This document shows positions 61,967-64,000 of a DNA stretch of 64,000 bases, piece by piece. The notes under the pieces are model-generated. The model was not told the DNA's origin and did no database searches. It saw nothing but the letters and a program-made list of their open reading frames with translations. This stretch comes from Rhodospirillales bacterium (lineage in GTDB: Bacteria; Pseudomonadota; Alphaproteobacteria; ATCC43930; CGMCC-115725). The number at the start of each line of letters is the position of its first letter. The first letter of the stretch is position 1. A program made the position numbers and the translations under genes. The DNA is taken from the NCBI GenBank assembly GCA_947473305.1, contig CANJCB010000013.1:44401-108400 (forward strand), read 5' to 3'.

Positions 61967-63247
61967 ATGACACGTAGAATGAAATTTGCCGCTCTCGGGA
62001 CTTTGACTGCGGCTGTCGCGCTCTTATCCGGCATGCCGGAGGCTTCTGCGCAGACCGCGCCCGGCTCCGGCTCGTTTCCAGGCTCGTTCCTTGTGCCGGG
62101 CACCAACACTTCGCTGAAGATCGGCGGCTTTGTGAAGCTCGACGTGACCTATGACCTCGGCCCGATCCAACAGACGGGCGGTGTCTCTTCGGCCAACTTG
62201 GCGCTGCCGAACACCGCGGCGCACACTCAGACCCACGGCTTCCAGGTATTCGCCGGTGAGTCGCGCTTCAGCTTCGAAACGCGCACGCCCTCGGCCTATG
62301 GCGAAATCAAAACCTTCATCGACGCGGATTTCCAAAATCCGTCGGGCGTGACCACCGCTGCCTCGCTTCGCGTCGGCACCAACAGCTTCGGTTTGCGGCT
62401 GCGCAACGCCTATGCGACCGTCGGTCCGTGGCTCGTCGGCCAGTTCTCGAGCAATCTGACGGACAGCGCAATCCAGGCGGAAGCCCTGGATACGCAAGGC
62501 CCTGTCGGCCTCGGCGGCGTCAAGCGGGTGCCGCAGATCCGCTACACCTATCTGATCCCCGGCGGCCAATCGGTCGGGGTTGCTATCGAATCCTCGGAAG
62601 CCTCGATCACCACGCAAACGCTCGCCACGGTTACCAACGTCACGACGCTCAACCAGGTCGCTGGCTCCAACGGCGTGTCCAAGATCCCGGATCCCTCGAT
62701 CGCTTATACGATCGACCAGCCGTGGGGTCGTGCGCGCATCGGCGCCACGCTGCGCAACGTGACCCTCGCCAACGGAGCCGGCTTCAAACGGGATCTCTGG
62801 GGCTATTCGGTGACGGCCGGAGCCCGCATCCCGACCTTCGGCAAGGACGCCGTCATAACTCAGGCAATCTACGGCCTGGGCAACTCGCGCGACAGCGACA
62901 ACAGCATCGGCCAGGACGCCCTCGTCAACTTCACGACGGGACGGGCCCGGCTGCTGCCGACCCTCGGCGGCATGGTGGGCTATATGCACTTTTGGACCGA
63001 CACCCTGCGGTCCAGCGCCACGATGTCCTATGTGCGCAGCTTTGCTTCGAATGAGGTCGTGACCATCGACGCGCTCAACAAATATACCACCTGGGGCACG
63101 GTCAATCTGATCTGGAGTCCTGTTCCCCAGGTCGATACGGGTATCGAACTCATCTACGATTCACGCAGGATCTATAAGGCGGCGATCCTCAACAACACCT
63201 TCGCGGAAGCCTACCGGCTGCAGGCCTCGACCAAGGTCAAGTTCTAA
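61967..63247 (+). CDS. Outer-membrane porin (DcaP-like)
   Basis: 426 residues. Signal peptide (FAALGTLTAAVALLSGMPEASAQ), then a barrel that begins SLKIGGFVKLDVTYDLG, close to DcaP-type trimeric porins, and includes RFSFETRTPSAYGEIKTFIDADF and AYATVGPWLVGQFSSN. It ends RLQASTKVKF, an aromatic C-terminus for barrel assembly. It admits small solutes, usually acids or anions. The upstream Mo-box suggests it could serve molybdate uptake. A strong terminator follows. Confidence 0.93.
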   Translation: MTRRMKFAALGTLTAAVALLSGMPEASAQTAPGSGSFPGSFLVPGTNTSLKIGGFVKLDVTYDLGPIQQTGGVSSANLALPNTAAHTQTHGFQVFAGESRFSFETRTPSAYGEIKTFIDADFQNPSGVTTAASLRVGTNSFGLRLRNAYATVGPWLVGQFSSNLTDSAIQAEALDTQGPVGLGGVKRVPQIRYTYLIPGGQSVGVAIESSEASITTQTLATVTNVTTLNQVAGSNGVSKIPDPSIAYTIDQPWGRARIGATLRNVTLANGAGFKRDLWGYSVTAGARIPTFGKDAVITQAIYGLGNSRDSDNSIGQDALVNFTTGRARLLPTLGGMVGYMHFWTDTLRSSATMSYVRSFASNEVVTIDALNKYTTWGTVNLIWSPVPQVDTGIELIYDSRRIYKAAILNNTFAEAYRLQASTKVKF

Positions 63248-63287
63248 CCAACTCGCGATCGGCCTTCGAGCGCCGCCGCCATACAGG

Positions 63288-63321
63288 AAAAAGGGCCACC
63301 CTTGCGGATGGCCCTTTTTTT
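63288..63321 (+). terminator. Rho-independent terminator after the porin
   Basis: AAAAAGGGCCA (63288-63298) pairs with TGGCCCTTTTT (63309-63319) around a short GC-closed loop, followed by more T. The A-tract on the left means it can also stop the convergent PRC-barrel gene's transcript. Confidence 0.92.
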
Positions 63322-63338
63322 GAATCCCGACGCTGCGG

Positions 63339-63734
63339 TCAGTTAGTCGCGTATTTGAACTCGGCCATCGCCTTCAGCTGCTCTTTCGTGGCGCCCGCGA
63401 GTTCAACGTCCTTGGCAGTCACCTTGATGCGACCATAGGGCACCAGTACCAGGTGATCGCCCATCCCCAGGAAGCCGCCCACGGAAAGCACGGCGTAGAG
63501 CGAGCGACCGTCCTGCGAAATGATCAGGTCATTGACCTTGCCGATCGTCTCCTTCGCATCGTTCACGACTGTGGAGCCCACGATCTTGCTGGAACGAAAG
63601 CCATTGGAAAGCGCCTTCACCTCGACCACGGAAATGGTCTGGGGAGCGCCTTGCGCGAAGCTCTGAGGAGCATTGGCGCCAAACAAGACGGTTGCGACGG
63701 CCGCGGTAGCAGTCATGAGAGCGATCTTTTTCAT
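63339..63734 (-). CDS. Exported PRC-barrel domain protein
   Basis: 131 residues with a signal peptide (MKKIALMTATAAVATVLFG, cleavage near SFAQ) and a PRC-barrel (SSKIVGSTVVNDAKETIGKVNDLIISQDG, VLSVGGFLGMGDHLVLVPY). Periplasmic, function unknown; widespread in stress-adapted alphaproteobacteria. The strong AGGACAAATG context fixes the start. It is near an ECF sigma factor that could control it. Confidence 0.92.
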   Translation of the reverse strand: MKKIALMTATAAVATVLFGANAPQSFAQGAPQTISVVEVKALSNGFRSSKIVGSTVVNDAKETIGKVNDLIISQDGRSLYAVLSVGGFLGMGDHLVLVPYGRIKVTAKDVELAGATKEQLKAMAEFKYATN

Positions 63735-63811
63735 TTGTCCTCCAAGGTGCCGCCGGATGGTCAGCGGAACGATAACTCGCCAATCGGCGGGAAGTTCAAT
63801 GCTGCTGCCGG

Positions 63812-64000
63812 CTAAATGCCGAGGCTCGACGTGTGGGAATGCGAGCTGGCAGCGGGCCGTTCGAAGAAGGCGGGTTCGCCTTCTCCGCCCATGATTGCGT
63901 TAAGGCGGGTGCGGGCGCGGTTGACGCGGCTCTTGATGGTTCCGAGCGCGCAGCCGCAGATCTCGGCGGCCTCCTCATAGCTCACGCCGGCGCCGCCGAC
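63812..64000 (-). CDS. ECF sigma factor, C-terminal part (region 4; rest outside window)
   Basis: The last 62 codons run in from the window end: GVSYEEAAEICGCALGTIKS and RVNRARTRLNAIMGGEG, ending SSLGI. This is the sigma-4.2 helix-turn-helix; the CGCALGTIKSRVNRAR text is close to general-stress EcfG-type factors of alphaproteobacteria. The subfamily cannot be fixed without the N-terminal part. It may control the stress-type genes nearby. Confidence 0.85.
   Translation of the reverse strand, partial: VGGAGVSYEEAAEICGCALGTIKSRVNRARTRLNAIMGGEGEPAFFERPAASSHSHTSSLGI

Overview
The window is GC-rich, densely packed DNA that looks like the chromosome of a free-living (probably soil) alphaproteobacterium. 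The indications are many orphan substrate-binding proteins, an alphaproteobacterial-style ECF sigma factor tail, a MASE1 kinase, an IorAB pair with the fused long IorB, and a mop/mod molybdate locus of the alphaproteobacterial type. I see no rRNA, tRNA, CRISPR array, phage or insertion sequence. Species is not assigned.

Layout. 1-3 kb: a PotD-like binding protein (cut by the window edge), an isochorismatase-type amidohydrolase and a formamidase, suggesting use of small nitrogen compounds. 3-9.2 kb: a hybrid histidine kinase, then a TPR/O-GlcNAc-transferase-like gene and a sorbosone-dehydrogenase-like gene. 9.4-11.1 kb: a molybdate locus with a decayed mop gene, two ModE-type operators, modA and modB, but no modC. 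11.1-14.4 kb: a family-5 binding protein and a methyltransferase. 14.4-23.8 kb: a catabolic island with a SsuABC/TauABC-like transporter, an IclR regulator, a PEP-mutase-family enzyme and an amidohydrolase, divergent from an FAD monooxygenase, a family-5 binding protein and a frameshifted flavin reductase. 23.9-36.8 kb: exported MsrA, IorAB, a MASE1 kinase, Nudix, a PiT phosphate transporter with its DUF47 partner under a PHO box, AtzG-like/amidase, a DUF188 protein and a Lon-like protease. 36.9-46.4 kb: two tandem family-5 binding proteins, two aldehyde dehydrogenases with a small unknown protein, and two divergent flavin monooxygenases. 46.5-54.3 kb: hemerythrin, a complete PotABCD-like transporter, two isopenicillin-N-synthase-like oxygenases and another PotD-like protein. 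54.4-59.2 kb: a CHASE2 adenylate cyclase facing a TPR/beta-barrel outer-membrane protein and a FecR-domain protein. 59.2-64 kb: two PRC-barrel proteins, a third aldehyde dehydrogenase, a small unknown protein, a porin and the end of an ECF sigma factor.

Most striking signal: five 24-bp palindromes of the form CGCTATAT-N8-ATATAACG, the geometry of a ModE (Mo-box) operator, occur in short intergenic gaps. Two lie between the dead mop gene and modA. The others precede an aldehyde-dehydrogenase operon and divergent flavin monooxygenases, a third aldehyde dehydrogenase (where the box coincides with a -35/-10 promoter), and a porin. I infer a molybdenum-responsive regulon that includes molybdenum-free aldehyde dehydrogenases, possibly a molybdenum-sparing response. 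Other regulatory structure includes an inverted-repeat cluster beside the IclR operon, RNA hairpins over the modB start and over a binding-protein ribosome site, and a 10-bp-arm palindrome before an oxygenase gene.
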